From JANOBJ01 sp031411575 (lineage in GTDB: Bacteria; Pseudomonadota; Gammaproteobacteria; Burkholderiales; Burkholderiaceae_C), in contig JANOBJ010000354.1 in NCBI GenBank assembly GCA_031411575.1, positions 1-32,289 on the forward strand: a stretch of DNA of 32,289 nucleotides. The letters are read 5' to 3'. Both the position numbers and the translations under genes were made by a program. Numbering within the stretch: position 1 is the first letter of the stretch; every line of letters begins with the position of its first letter. The notes under the pieces are model-generated. The model was not told where the DNA came from. It made no database searches and saw nothing but the letters and a program-made list of their open reading frames with translations. This document shows, piece by piece, positions 15,140 through 23,621 of the stretch.

Positions 15140-16564
15140 ATGAACGCACCGACCCCGCTTGCCCACCTCGTGCCCGAAATCCACCTGCGCGACGTGCCCG
15201 CCGCATTGATTGACGCGCTGAAGGGCCGCTTTGGCACCAACTGCTCCACCGCGCTGGTGGTGCGTGAGCAGCATGGCCGGGATGAATCGTCGTTCGAGGC
15301 GCCGCCACCCGCGGCCGTGGTGTTTGCCGAAAGCACGGCCGACGTGGCCGCTGCCGTGGCCTTGGCCAGCCAGTACGAGGTGCCGGTGATCCCGTTTGGC
15401 GTCGGCTCGTCGCTGGAGGGCCACCTGCTGGCGGTGCAGGGCGGCATCAGCATCGACGTGAGCCGCATGAACAAGGTGCTGTCGATCAATGCCGACGACC
15501 TGACCGTGACGGTGCAACCCGGCGTGACGCGCAAGCAGCTCAACGACGAGATCAGGAGCACCGGCCTGTTCTTCCCGATCGACCCGGGCGCCGACGCCTC
15601 GATCGGCGGCATGGCGGCTACCCGCGCCAGCGGGACCAACGCGGTGCGTTACGGCACCATGCGCGAAAACGTGCTGGCGCTGGAGGTGGTGACCGCCAGC
15701 GGCGACGTCATCCGCACCGGCACCCGCGCCAAGAAATCCTCGGCCGGCTACGACCTGACGCGCCTGATGGTGGGCAGCGAGGGCACGCTCGGCGTCATCA
15801 CCGAAGTCACCGCCAAGCTCTACCCGCTGCCCGAGGCGATTTCGGCGGCAATCTGCTCGTTCCCGAGCATCGAGGCCGCGGTACGCACCACGATCCAGGT
15901 GATCCAGCTGGGCGTGCCGATTGCGCGCGTGGAGCTGATCGACGTGAACACCGTGCGCATGGTGAACGCCTACGCCAAGCTGGGCTTGCGCGAGGAGCCA
16001 CTGCTGCTGATGGAGTTTCACGGCTCACCCGCCGGCGTCAAGGAGCAGGCTGAAACCGTTCAGGAGATCGCCAGCGATTTCGGCGGCAACGCGTTCGAGT
16101 GGGCCACCACGCCCGAGGAACGTACGCGCCTGTGGACGGCCCGGCACAACGCCTACTTTGCCGCGATCCAGTCGCGCCCGGGCTGCCGCGCGATTTCCAC
16201 CGACACCTGCGTGCCGATCAGCCGGCTGGCCGATTGCCTGCTCGATTCCGTCTCCGAGGCCGACGCCAGCGGCATCCCGTACTTTCTGGTCGGCCACGTG
16301 GGCGATGGCAACTTCCACTTTGGCTACCTGCTCGACCCGAACGACCCGAAGGAACGCGAGATCGCCGAGGGCCTGAACCACAAACTGGTGAGCCGCGCGC
16401 TGCAGCTCGAAGGCACCTGCACCGGCGAGCACGGCGTGGGCCTGCACAAGATGGATTTCCTGGTTACCGAGGCAGGCGTGGGCGCGGTGGACATGATGCG
16501 CACCATCAAGCGCGCGCTCGATCCGAAGAACATCCTGAACCCGGGCAAGATTTTCAGCCTGTGA
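15140..16564 (+). CDS. FAD-linked oxidase, D-lactate dehydrogenase (cytochrome) type
   Basis: This 474-residue flavoprotein has the FAD-binding PCMH fold (VIPFGVGSSLEGHLLAVQGG near 92-111 and DPGADASIGGMAATRASG) and the C-terminal substrate domain, with the conserved histidines of GHVGDGNFHFGYL and CTGEHGVGLHK. This arrangement is typical of D-2-hydroxyacid dehydrogenases that pass electrons to cytochrome c or quinone. D-lactate is the usual substrate for close relatives; glycolate (GlcD-like) is the alternative, but no glcE or glcF partner follows. The start context is CTGGAGACCCGCC before ATG, a good ribosome site. The 275-bp upstream gap with the divergent hypothetical gene should hold both promoters. 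Confidence 0.9.
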   Translation: MNAPTPLAHLVPEIHLRDVPAALIDALKGRFGTNCSTALVVREQHGRDESSFEAPPPAAVVFAESTADVAAAVALASQYEVPVIPFGVGSSLEGHLLAVQGGISIDVSRMNKVLSINADDLTVTVQPGVTRKQLNDEIRSTGLFFPIDPGADASIGGMAATRASGTNAVRYGTMRENVLALEVVTASGDVIRTGTRAKKSSAGYDLTRLMVGSEGTLGVITEVTAKLYPLPEAISAAICSFPSIEAAVRTTIQVIQLGVPIARVELIDVNTVRMVNAYAKLGLREEPLLLMEFHGSPAGVKEQAETVQEIASDFGGNAFEWATTPEERTRLWTARHNAYFAAIQSRPGCRAISTDTCVPISRLADCLLDSVSEADASGIPYFLVGHVGDGNFHFGYLLDPNDPKEREIAEGLNHKLVSRALQLEGTCTGEHGVGLHKMDFLVTEAGVGAVDMMRTIKRALDPKNILNPGKIFSL

Positions 16565-16627
16565 CGGCCACCCATGCCGCCGCCGGGTCGCGCGGGCGCC
16601 AGACCGGTCTTGCACATCGGATTCAGA

Positions 16628-16684
16628 GCCAAATCAGCCTGTGGTCGGCTTCGGGTGGTCATTGGTTGCTATAAGATAGATAGC
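16628..16684 (+). repeat. 57-bp dispersed repeat, copy D (intergenic)
   Basis: GCCAAA at 16628, GGTCA at 16657, GCTAT-N7-ATAGC at 16668-16684. It ends 17 bp before the ATG of the membrane hydrolase gene, and copy E lies after the P450, in the same orientation. Confidence 0.88.
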
Positions 16685-16701
16685 TTACGGCACCCTGAAG
16701 C

Positions 16702-17895
16702 ATGGCCCCTGATCTGCCCCGAGACGCACCACCCGTCCGCCGACGCACTGTCTACTACCTCAGCGGCTTCGACCCGCGCGGTGCCCGCTTCTACCACCAG
16801 CTCTACCAGGCCGAAGCCGCGTTGCAGGCGCCCGTCAACGGCTGCAGCTACACCGTCAGCGGACGGCGCAACGCCGGCGCGCAGGTCACTGAATGGTCTG
16901 TCAGCGCCCAATGCGGTGACCACGCCACCGAAACGCGCTACGCGTTCCTGCGCTGGGACGACCTGGTGCGCGACCACTGGCCCGGCACCACCCTTGACGT
17001 GATAGCCGCCTTGCCGGCGTTCTATCGGCGCTACGCAGCGAACGGCGCCCTTGGCCGGTCGCAGCGCAGCGCCCCGCGCGCCTTCTGGACGCTCCTGACA
17101 CCCCTGCTCTACGGTCTGCTGACCGTGCTGGTCGCAGCCCTCGCGGCAGGGGGCGCGGGGTGGCTCGCAACACGAGGACTGGGCTTTCCGCTGCTTGGTG
17201 TCGCGGTGGGGCTCGCGGTGGCGGCGGGCGTCCTGAAAGCCGCGCTGAACGGCGCCGAGCGGCTGCGCCTTTTCTGGCTGTGCCGGATCTTGCTGTTCGT
17301 GCTGCGTTGGGGCCTGGCGCGGCCCGAACCACTGGACCAGCGTTGGGCGATGTTTGCCAACCGCATCCAGGCCGACCTCACCACCGACCCGCAAGGCCCG
17401 CCCGACGAGGTGCTGATCGTCGGGCACAGCGTGGGCGTGATGGCGGCGGTCGCGGTGGCGGACGCCTGGCTGGCGCTGCAGGGCGCGAAGCCATCGCCGG
17501 CGGTCAAGCTGCTGACGCTGGGCGGCGTCAACCCCATGCTGGGCTTCGTTCCCGAAGCCGGCTGGTTTCGCGACCAGCTCACCCGCGTGGGCCAGTCGGG
17601 CATGCCGTGGCTCGACTGCACCGCCCCAACCGATCCGCTGTGCTACGCGCTGGTCGACCCGTTCGTTGCCTGCGGCCTGTCCGTGCCGGACCGACCGGGC
17701 TACCGCCTCAAGTCGGCCCGGTTTGACAAAATGTTCTCGCCGGCCGACTACGCGCACCTGCAGCGCGACGCCTTCCGAATCCATTTCCAGTACCTGATGT
17801 CCACCCGGCTTGCGGTCGAGAACGATTTTTTCAGCCTGACCGCCGGGCCCCGCGCCCTGCCCGTCACCGATCGCCCTGCGCAGGCCAGGGCATGA
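16702..17895 (+). CDS. membrane alpha/beta-hydrolase-like protein coupled to a P450
   Basis: No named family is recognised for this 397-residue protein. The N-terminus (RRTVYYLSGFDPRGARFYHQLYQAE) resembles the first strand and oxyanion loop of a hydrolase. Two or three hydrophobic helices follow at about 128-155, 160-180 and 188-204. Then a nucleophile-elbow motif, VLIVGHSVGVMAA, puts Ser243 in place, with Asp311 and His361 as candidate acid and base. A transmembrane hairpin inserted between the first strand and the nucleophile is an unusual layout. Its stop overlaps the P450 start by 4 bp, so the products are probably made together. A membrane esterase or lipase supplying or processing a lipid substrate of the P450 is a reasonable inference, not shown. 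Confidence 0.78.
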   Translation: MAPDLPRDAPPVRRRTVYYLSGFDPRGARFYHQLYQAEAALQAPVNGCSYTVSGRRNAGAQVTEWSVSAQCGDHATETRYAFLRWDDLVRDHWPGTTLDVIAALPAFYRRYAANGALGRSQRSAPRAFWTLLTPLLYGLLTVLVAALAAGGAGWLATRGLGFPLLGVAVGLAVAAGVLKAALNGAERLRLFWLCRILLFVLRWGLARPEPLDQRWAMFANRIQADLTTDPQGPPDEVLIVGHSVGVMAAVAVADAWLALQGAKPSPAVKLLTLGGVNPMLGFVPEAGWFRDQLTRVGQSGMPWLDCTAPTDPLCYALVDPFVACGLSVPDRPGYRLKSARFDKMFSPADYAHLQRDAFRIHFQYLMSTRLAVENDFFSLTAGPRALPVTDRPAQARA

Positions 17896-19268
17896 GCTTC
17901 ATCCCGCCGCGCCCCACCGCGCGCTCCAAGGGCGCGCTGCTGGGCGGCCTGTTCGCGCGCGACGGCCGCTCGATGCTGAACCTGCTGCCGGAGAAGGTGT
18001 ACACCCTTCAGATGGGCGTGACGCGCATCGCCCGCTTTGCGCTGTTCATCGTCAACGCGCCGCAGACGGTGCGCGACGTGCTGGTGGCGCGGACGGGCGA
18101 CTTCCCCAAGCACCACTACCTGGCCGACATCCTGAAGCCGCTGATCGGCTACAGCCTGTTCAATGCCAACGGGCCGGCCTGGGAACAGCAGCGCCGGCTG
18201 GTGGACCAGGCCTTCGTGCAGGCCGGGTTGCGCCGGGCGTTTCCGGTGATGCAGTCGGCGATCACCGCCTTGCTGGGGCGCACCGACGCGGCGGCCGCGT
18301 CCGGGCGCACCCCCTGGGACGCCGACGCCGAGATGAGCCACGTGACGGCCGACATCATCTTTCGCACCATCCTGTCGCAGCCGCTGGACGCGGCGCAGGC
18401 GCGCCAGGTGCATGCGTCGTTTCGCGACTACCAGGCCAACGCCCAGCGCGTCATGGGCCTGAGCGCGCTGCGGCTGCCGACCTTTTTCCACCGCTGGCGC
18501 TGCCGCCGGCTTGGCGCCGCCATCCGCCAGCCGTTCGCCGACCGCATCCGCGAACGCCACCGGGCCGCCGGGCGCGGAGAGACCGGGTTGCCCGACGACA
18601 TGCTCGCCACGCTGATGGCGGCGCGCGACCCGGACACCGGGGCCACGCTCAGCGAGGACGACATCATCGACCAGGTCGGCACGCTGTTTCTGGCTGGCCA
18701 TGAAACCTCGGCGTCCACGCTGTGCTGGGCGCTGTACCTGCTGGCCTGCCAGCCCGACCTGCAGGACGAGGTGCGGCACGAGATTGCCGCAGCCTGGGGC
18801 GACCGCCCGCCGGACTACGGCGACACGCGCCAGCTGTCGCTGACCCACGATGTGTTCCGCGAAACCCTGCGTCTGTACCCGCCGATCGCGTTTTACGTGC
18901 GTGAAGCGGCGCACGCCGGGTGCCTGCGCGACAAGCCCGTGGCCGCTGGCGACATGGTCGCCGTGTCGCCCTGGGTGGTGCACCGGCACCAGCAACTCTG
19001 GGACCGGCCGCATGAGTTTGACCCGAAGCGGTTCTGTACCGACGCCGGCCTGGCCTCGGCCAGGACGGCTTACCTGCCGTTCGGGCTCGGGCCGCGGGGG
19101 TGCCCCGGTGCGGCCTTTGCCACGCAGGAGAGCCTGCTGATCCTGGCGCAGCTGGTGCGGCGCTACCGCATTGAGCCCGTGGCGGGCCATGTGCCCCGGC
19201 CCACCGCCCGCCTGTCGCTGCGCTCGGCCAACGGCATGCGGCTGAAGCTGGTCCGGCTAGACGGTTGA
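17892..19268 (+). CDS. cytochrome P450
   Basis: This 458-residue P450 has all the landmarks: the I-helix AGHETS (268-273), the ExxR motif ETLR (324-327) followed by LYPP, the meander FDPKRF (376-381), and the haem loop PFGLGPRGCPGAAFA with Cys404 as the axial ligand. No N-terminal membrane anchor is seen, so it should be soluble. The helix-I and ExxR-region sequence resembles the CYP4/CYP102-like fatty-acid hydroxylase side rather than typical bacterial terpene P450s; this is an impression from motifs. No ferredoxin or reductase gene is nearby. It starts inside the stop of the membrane hydrolase gene (ATGA), which implies translational coupling. Confidence 0.93.
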   Translation: MSFIPPRPTARSKGALLGGLFARDGRSMLNLLPEKVYTLQMGVTRIARFALFIVNAPQTVRDVLVARTGDFPKHHYLADILKPLIGYSLFNANGPAWEQQRRLVDQAFVQAGLRRAFPVMQSAITALLGRTDAAAASGRTPWDADAEMSHVTADIIFRTILSQPLDAAQARQVHASFRDYQANAQRVMGLSALRLPTFFHRWRCRRLGAAIRQPFADRIRERHRAAGRGETGLPDDMLATLMAARDPDTGATLSEDDIIDQVGTLFLAGHETSASTLCWALYLLACQPDLQDEVRHEIAAAWGDRPPDYGDTRQLSLTHDVFRETLRLYPPIAFYVREAAHAGCLRDKPVAAGDMVAVSPWVVHRHQQLWDRPHEFDPKRFCTDAGLASARTAYLPFGLGPRGCPGAAFATQESLLILAQLVRRYRIEPVAGHVPRPTARLSLRSANGMRLKLVRLDG

Positions 19269-19364
19269 TGGGCAACGGGCGCGCTGCGGTGGCAGGCCGG
19301 TGCGGTGGCGCAAGGGCGCGCTGGCCGCAACCCGCCTCAACCCGATCAAACCGCCCTTTTTGGA

Positions 19365-19421
19365 GTCAAACAGGCCTGTGGTGCTTGTCGGACGGTCATT
19401 CTTTGCTATATTATTTATAGC
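19365..19421 (+). repeat. 57-bp dispersed repeat, copy E (intergenic)
   Basis: GTCAAA at 19365, GGTCA at 19394, GCTAT-N7-ATAGC at 19405-19421. This copy is close to the apparent consensus and is preceded by TTTTTGGA. It lies between the convergent P450 and phoD genes. Confidence 0.9.
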
Positions 19422-19465
19422 AATCCGGTTTCAACTGCTTTCCCACGCACAAACCCGTCTCCGCG

Positions 19466-21187
19466 TCATCCGCGTTGCGGGTCCAGCGTCCGCTCAAACA
19501 CGGTGGCGCCAGCAAAGTCGACAAAGCCCACGCTCAGTTGGCGATTCCGCGGGTCGATGCGCATCTCGCCAAAGAACTGAAAGCCCGACAGCGGCGAGGT
19601 GTTGGCCGCCGGTGGCGCTTTCTGGAAGACGACCTGCGGGCCAAAGGTGTTGTCCAGCGCATTCGGGCCGAAGCTGCCGGCGTTGAGCGGCCCCGCCACA
19701 AACTCCCAGAACGGCGCGAAATCGGTGTACTGGGCGCGGGCGGGGTCGTAGTAGTGCGCGGCGCAGTAGTGCACGTCGGCGGTGATCCACACCACGTTGC
19801 GGATGCGCTCGCGCTTGATGGCGCTCAGCAGCCGCGCGATCTCCAGCTCACGGCCGCGGGCCGGGCCGTTGCTGTTGGCCAAGCCTTCGAAGCGGTCGCG
19901 TCCGGCGGCGTCCTGCCCGTCGCCGATCACCAGGCCGAGCGGCATGTCGGCCGAGATGATCTTCCAAGTGGCGCGTGACGCCTTCAGGCCCTGCACCAGC
20001 CAGTCGATCTGCGCCTGCCCCAAAAACGCGGTGTCGGGGCCTTCGGTGGGCTGGTCGTTGGCGGTGTTGGGGCCGCGGTAGCTGCGCATGTCGATCATGA
20101 ACACGTCCAGCAGCGGGCCATGGCTGAGCTTGCGGTAGACGCGCTGGCTCTCGTCGGCGCCATGCGGGCGCAACGGCGCGTATTCCAGGAAGGCCTTGCT
20201 GGCGCGCGCGGTCAGCAGCGGCACGCGCTTTTCGGTGTAGCGGGTGTCGGCGCCCAGGTCCTTGCTGTCGCTCCAGTTGTTGGTGACCTCGTGGTCGTCC
20301 CACTGCCAGAGCTGGGGCACCTGCAGCGCGAACTTCTGCACGTTGGTGTCGCGCAGGTTGTAGCGGTAGCGGCCGCGAAACTCGTCCAGCGACTCGGCCA
20401 CCTTCTCCACGCCCTCGGCGATCAGGTTCTTCCAGACCCGGCCGCCCTCCACCGTGCGCTCTGCCGTCATCGGGCCGTCGGCGTAGATGGTGTCACCGCA
20501 ATGCACGAAGAAATCCGGCTCGCGCTGGCGCATCAGGTCATACAGTCGCATGCCGCCGATGTCCGGGTTGATGCCGTAGTTCTGCCCGGCCGTGTCGCCG
20601 CCCCACACGAAGCGCGGACCGCGCCGCAGGTCGAGCGCGGGCGTGCGGAACTGCGCCGTCAGCCACTCGCTGCGGGCGCGGCCGGTGCTCAGGTCTTCCA
20701 TCGCCACGCGGGTGAAGATGCGCTGGCCAACGGGCAGCTGGGTCAGGTCGACGCGAGCGGTGAAGTCGCTCGCCTCGAGCGCGTAGGGGCCGGTGATCTT
20801 GCGCGGGTTGGAAAACCGCTCGGTGGTGTCCCATTCCAGCACCATGCGCGCCGGCCGGTCGCTGCGGGCCCAGACAATGCTGCGCGCGTGCCAGCCGTCG
20901 GCGCCGCCGCTGCCCGGGCCACTGCGGGGGAAATCGTCAAAGTCCGGCCACTCGTCGCGGTCAGCACCACGCCGTCCGCTGAATGCCAATGTGGTGTCGC
21001 CCAGCTGCAGGCCGTAAGGCATGAGCGGGCGGGCGCTTTGCGCGGCCACCAGCGCCGGGGCGCCCAGGCTCGCGGCGGCGGCCAGCCCCAGGTACGAGGC
21101 CGATTGCTGCATGAAGGTGCGGCGCGGCAGTGGCAGCCGCAGCGGTACGGGCGGAAGTTCGAGGGCGAGGCGGGGGTCACGGGACAT
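19466..21187 (-). CDS. phoD: Tat-exported alkaline phosphatase D (PhoD) family protein
   Basis: This 573-residue metallophosphoesterase would act in the periplasm on phosphodiesters or monoesters. A twin-arginine signal is visible (PRRTFMQQ, Arg22-Arg23, followed by a hydrophobic stretch to ALVAAQ near 50). The N-terminal PhoD domain is followed by the metal sites WGGDTAGQN, HCGDTIYADG, WDDHEVTNNW and ITADVHYCAAHYYDP, which give the Ca/Fe ligands of the PhoD fold. A good ribosome site, AAGGAGAAGCC, precedes the ATG at 21187. The N-terminal region before the RR pair is longer than usual (21 residues), so an internal start is possible, but none is better supported. No pho box is evident by eye. 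Confidence 0.9.
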   Translation of the reverse strand: MSRDPRLALELPPVPLRLPLPRRTFMQQSASYLGLAAAASLGAPALVAAQSARPLMPYGLQLGDTTLAFSGRRGADRDEWPDFDDFPRSGPGSGGADGWHARSIVWARSDRPARMVLEWDTTERFSNPRKITGPYALEASDFTARVDLTQLPVGQRIFTRVAMEDLSTGRARSEWLTAQFRTPALDLRRGPRFVWGGDTAGQNYGINPDIGGMRLYDLMRQREPDFFVHCGDTIYADGPMTAERTVEGGRVWKNLIAEGVEKVAESLDEFRGRYRYNLRDTNVQKFALQVPQLWQWDDHEVTNNWSDSKDLGADTRYTEKRVPLLTARASKAFLEYAPLRPHGADESQRVYRKLSHGPLLDVFMIDMRSYRGPNTANDQPTEGPDTAFLGQAQIDWLVQGLKASRATWKIISADMPLGLVIGDGQDAAGRDRFEGLANSNGPARGRELEIARLLSAIKRERIRNVVWITADVHYCAAHYYDPARAQYTDFAPFWEFVAGPLNAGSFGPNALDNTFGPQVVFQKAPPAANTSPLSGFQFFGEMRIDPRNRQLSVGFVDFAGATVFERTLDPQRG

Positions 21188-21423
21188 GGCTTCTCCTTGG
21201 GGGTGGGGACAGGAGACGCCACGCTACGCCGCCCGCATGACCATTTCGCGTAGCGCGGATGACGGTGCGATGACAGGGCGGCTCGCCGCAAGGCGCCGAT
21301 ACCGCAAACAGGGGATAGCCGTACCCGTTTCCGACCGCATGGGCGGTATCGCCAACCGCGCCAGCTTCTGCCAGGGCGACACCAAGCGCATCTCAATCGC
21401 TGCTGTTGACAGGGAGAAATGCC
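21188..21423. other. intergenic region with a 9-bp inverted repeat
   Basis: No gene is seen here. CGATACCGC (21297-21305) and GCGGTATCG (21343-21351) are perfect inverted arms 37 bp apart, too far for a simple operator but possible as a looped or two-site element. GACAGGGAGAAATGCC at the right end looks like the ribosome site of the broken gene that follows. The phoD promoter must lie at the left end. Confidence 0.45.
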
Positions 21424-21629
21424 ATGCACACCACCACAGGCGCCGCCCCGAGCGACCTGAGCGGATTGCCGCCGCCATTGGCACCACGCCGCGCATTGCC
21501 CTGTTCATGCACCGCTACGGGCTGAAGCTCTACCGCACCGACTGGGACGCCTCAACCGAGGAAATCGAGTACTGGTCGATTCTGGCTGCGCAGCCTGCGG
21601 TCACCGCACAGGCTCCCATCCGGCGCTGA
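21424..21629 (+). pseudogene. small gene apparently broken by a frameshift
   Basis: An ATG at 21424, with GGGAG just upstream, opens a 32-codon frame beginning MHTTTGAAPSDLSG that ends at a TGA near 21522. A second frame overlaps it and continues to 21629, reading ERIAAAIGTTPRIALFMHRY and then GLKLYRTDWDASTEEIEYW. That second stretch has a natural residue mix and predicted helix content, but no good start of its own except an internal ATG at 21508. Joining the two with a single-base shift near 21455-21470 gives a protein of about 68 residues. I do not recognise the family. A sequencing error or a genuine 40-residue protein from 21508 are alternatives. Confidence 0.4.
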
Positions 21630-21642
21630 GACCGGCTTTCAG

Positions 21643-21699
21643 GTGCTTTTGCCTTGATGTCCCCAACCTGCGGTCATTGTTTGCTATTAGTTTTATAGT
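21643..21699 (+). repeat. 57-bp dispersed repeat, copy F (overlaps the 3' end of the Crp/Fnr gene)
   Basis: GGTCA at 21672 and GCTAT-N7-ATAGT at 21683-21699 keep the family spacing; the left box is degenerate (GTGCTT). Read on the minus strand, the arms encode the last residues of the Crp/Fnr regulator and the GGTCA element supplies its TGA stop. Confidence 0.78.
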
Positions 21700-22384
21700 G
21701 CTTGCCAGGCGATACCCGCATGAACTTGTCGTAAGTCGCCACATCTTGTGCGTAGCAGGCGCAGCTGCTGGCCAGGAGCCCGGCGCGGTCCAGCACCACG
21801 ATATGGCCGCGGCTGTAGCGGATCAGGCCCTGCGTCTGCAACACGCCCGCCGCCACGCTGACCCCGGCCCGCCGAGCGCCCAGGATGTGCGACAGTGAGT
21901 CGTGGGTCATCAGCAGGTCGGGCGAGCGCAGGCGGTCCTCGCTCATCAGCAGGCAGCGCGCCAGCCGCTGCTGCAACGAATGGAAACGGCTGCACACCGC
22001 GCGCCCGCCCATCTGCGCGAGCTGCACGTACAGATAGCGGGTGAGCACATCGCCCAGCACCGGGCTGGCGGCGACGTGGCGCGCCAATGCGGAAACACCA
22101 ATGCGCCAGGCCTGCCCCGACCCCTGAACCACCGCGTCGAACGCCAAGGTCGGGACGCCGAGAGCGCCGCCCGCTCCCAGCACGCCTTCAAAGCCGATCA
22201 GGCCGACTTCGAAACCGTTGCCGCTGGTGTGCTGCGGCATCAGCGAGATCATGCAGGTGGTGGGAAAGCAGGCGTGCGTCTGCCGCGCGCCCGCTTTCCC
22301 CAGCACGTCGAACGCAGGGATATCCACAAACGTGGCGTCGGACAGGACACGCTGCCGTTCGGGAGCAGTCAGCATGGCCAGCAA
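21674..22384 (-). CDS. Crp/Fnr family transcriptional regulator
   Basis: This 236-residue protein has an N-terminal cNMP-binding-like beta-barrel (SGNGFEVGLIGFEGVLGAGGALG region about 54-76), a dimerisation helix (RYLYVQLAQMGGRAVCSRFH), and a C-terminal helix-turn-helix (MTHDSLSHILGARRAGVSVAAGVLQTQGLIRYSRGHI divided about 160-196). The Arg/Glu cAMP-contact pattern of true Crp is not evident, so the ligand is unknown. The open frame extends upstream through SRANRLLAM, which matches relatives, so a TTG at 22393 is an alternative start to the ATG at 22384. The last nine residues (KHYKTNSKQ) and the stop come from a dispersed repeat. It lies 121 bp downstream of the exported-protein gene, same strand. 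Confidence 0.85.
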   Translation of the reverse strand: MLAMLTAPERQRVLSDATFVDIPAFDVLGKAGARQTHACFPTTCMISLMPQHTSGNGFEVGLIGFEGVLGAGGALGVPTLAFDAVVQGSGQAWRIGVSALARHVAASPVLGDVLTRYLYVQLAQMGGRAVCSRFHSLQQRLARCLLMSEDRLRSPDLLMTHDSLSHILGARRAGVSVAAGVLQTQGLIRYSRGHIVVLDRAGLLASSCACYAQDVATYDKFMRVSPGKHYKTNSKQ

Positions 22385-22505
22385 CCGGTTTGCGCGTGAG
22401 TGATCGATACGGGCCTTTCCGCGAAAGCAAAGCTGCTTCCCGCATCATGGCCTGAACCGGACCAACGCTCTGTGCCCTGGCACACACCCGGGCGCCTGGT
22501 GGCGC

Positions 22506-23621
22506 TTACACGTCCACGCCGCCTGCCAGCACGGTCTTGGTACGCTGGTAGAAGCCCAGCTCATTGATCGTGACGGCACTGCGGATGCTGGTGAACTTCT
22601 TCTCGATCGAGGCCATCTGGGCGCGCGCCTGCACCGTCTGCCCGCGCTTGGCGGCAACAAAACCCAGCACGGCCCAGGAATAGGGGTCGTAGCGGCCGTC
22701 TTCCCAGCTCGGCGACCTGGCATTGAGGTAAGCCCAGCCCTTGTCGAACAGCGGCGCCAGCTCGGTCACGCCAAAGGCCTGCGGAAACACCTGGCAGGTG
22801 GTACCCGGGTAGAACGTGGTCTCCGGAATCAGCGACGCATCGCTGGGCGTGAAGGCGCCGCCGGCCACGTTGAACAGCATGCTGACCATGCCCCCGGCGG
22901 CGTTGGCGGCCAACAGGTCATAGTAGTTGGCATCGGCCACTTCACCGCGCTCGCGCAGCAGCGCGGCGTAGTCGCGCAGGCCACGGTAAACCTCACAGTT
23001 GTCCATCAGGTAGCCGATCGAGTTGGTCTGGCTGCGCGGCGCCTGGAACACCGAGGTCAGCCCGGTGCGCTTGGCCGTGAGCGCAAGGTTGCGGTACGCC
23101 AGTTCCTTGATGCGAACCTTGTTGGCGTCCCACCAGATCCAGTTGCGGCTGGCGCGCAGGTAGCGGGCCGTCAGCGACAGGAAGGTGGCTGCGTAGGAAT
23201 CGTCGGAATCGGACAGCACCCGGGTGAACAACGCGGTGTTGGCGCGGCCCTGCGGAAAATCCACGTCGTCGATGGTGCTGGCGGCGTTAAGGTTGCGCAG
23301 GTAAGCGTCCAGGCTGCCGCGCACGTATTTTTCGAGGTCGGCCGGGCTCAGGAACTGAACGATCGGCAGCAGGCCCAGGTGCGCGAAGTACCAGTTCAGG
23401 CGGCCGTTGGGCGCGATTTCATAACCACCGGCGTACGGCCCGGTCGGGATGCGCAAGGCCTTGATTTCAGCCACCGCGTCAATGCCGGAAATCGGCGACG
23501 TGGGCAAGGTGGGCGTGGTCAGTGGCGTGGGCACGCAAGTGGTTTGAGCAAACGCGGCGGAGCTGCTGAGCCCTGCCAGACTGAGGGCGGTTGAGCCCAG
23601 CACAAATTGACGACGGTACAT
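22506..23621 (-). CDS. exported protein of unknown function, possible Tat substrate
   Basis: I do not recognise a named family for this 371-residue protein. The start MYRRQFVLGSTALSL with cleavage near AFAQ (26) has a twin-arginine pair at residues 3-4, so Tat export is likely. After a Thr/Pro-rich linker, the rest is helical with repeated aromatic-rich segments (NGRLNWYFAHLGLLPIVQFL, TFLSLTARYLRASRNWIWWD, YDPYSWAVLGFVAAKRGQ). This resembles an alpha/alpha-barrel glycosidase-like or lyase-like fold; that is an impression only. Two Cys (TTCQVF and DNCEV) could form a disulfide. The frame stays open far upstream, but the signal peptide fixes the start at 23621. Confidence 0.78.
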   Translation of the reverse strand: MYRRQFVLGSTALSLAGLSSSAAFAQTTCVPTPLTTPTLPTSPISGIDAVAEIKALRIPTGPYAGGYEIAPNGRLNWYFAHLGLLPIVQFLSPADLEKYVRGSLDAYLRNLNAASTIDDVDFPQGRANTALFTRVLSDSDDSYAATFLSLTARYLRASRNWIWWDANKVRIKELAYRNLALTAKRTGLTSVFQAPRSQTNSIGYLMDNCEVYRGLRDYAALLRERGEVADANYYDLLAANAAGGMVSMLFNVAGGAFTPSDASLIPETTFYPGTTCQVFPQAFGVTELAPLFDKGWAYLNARSPSWEDGRYDPYSWAVLGFVAAKRGQTVQARAQMASIEKKFTSIRSAVTINELGFYQRTKTVLAGGVDV

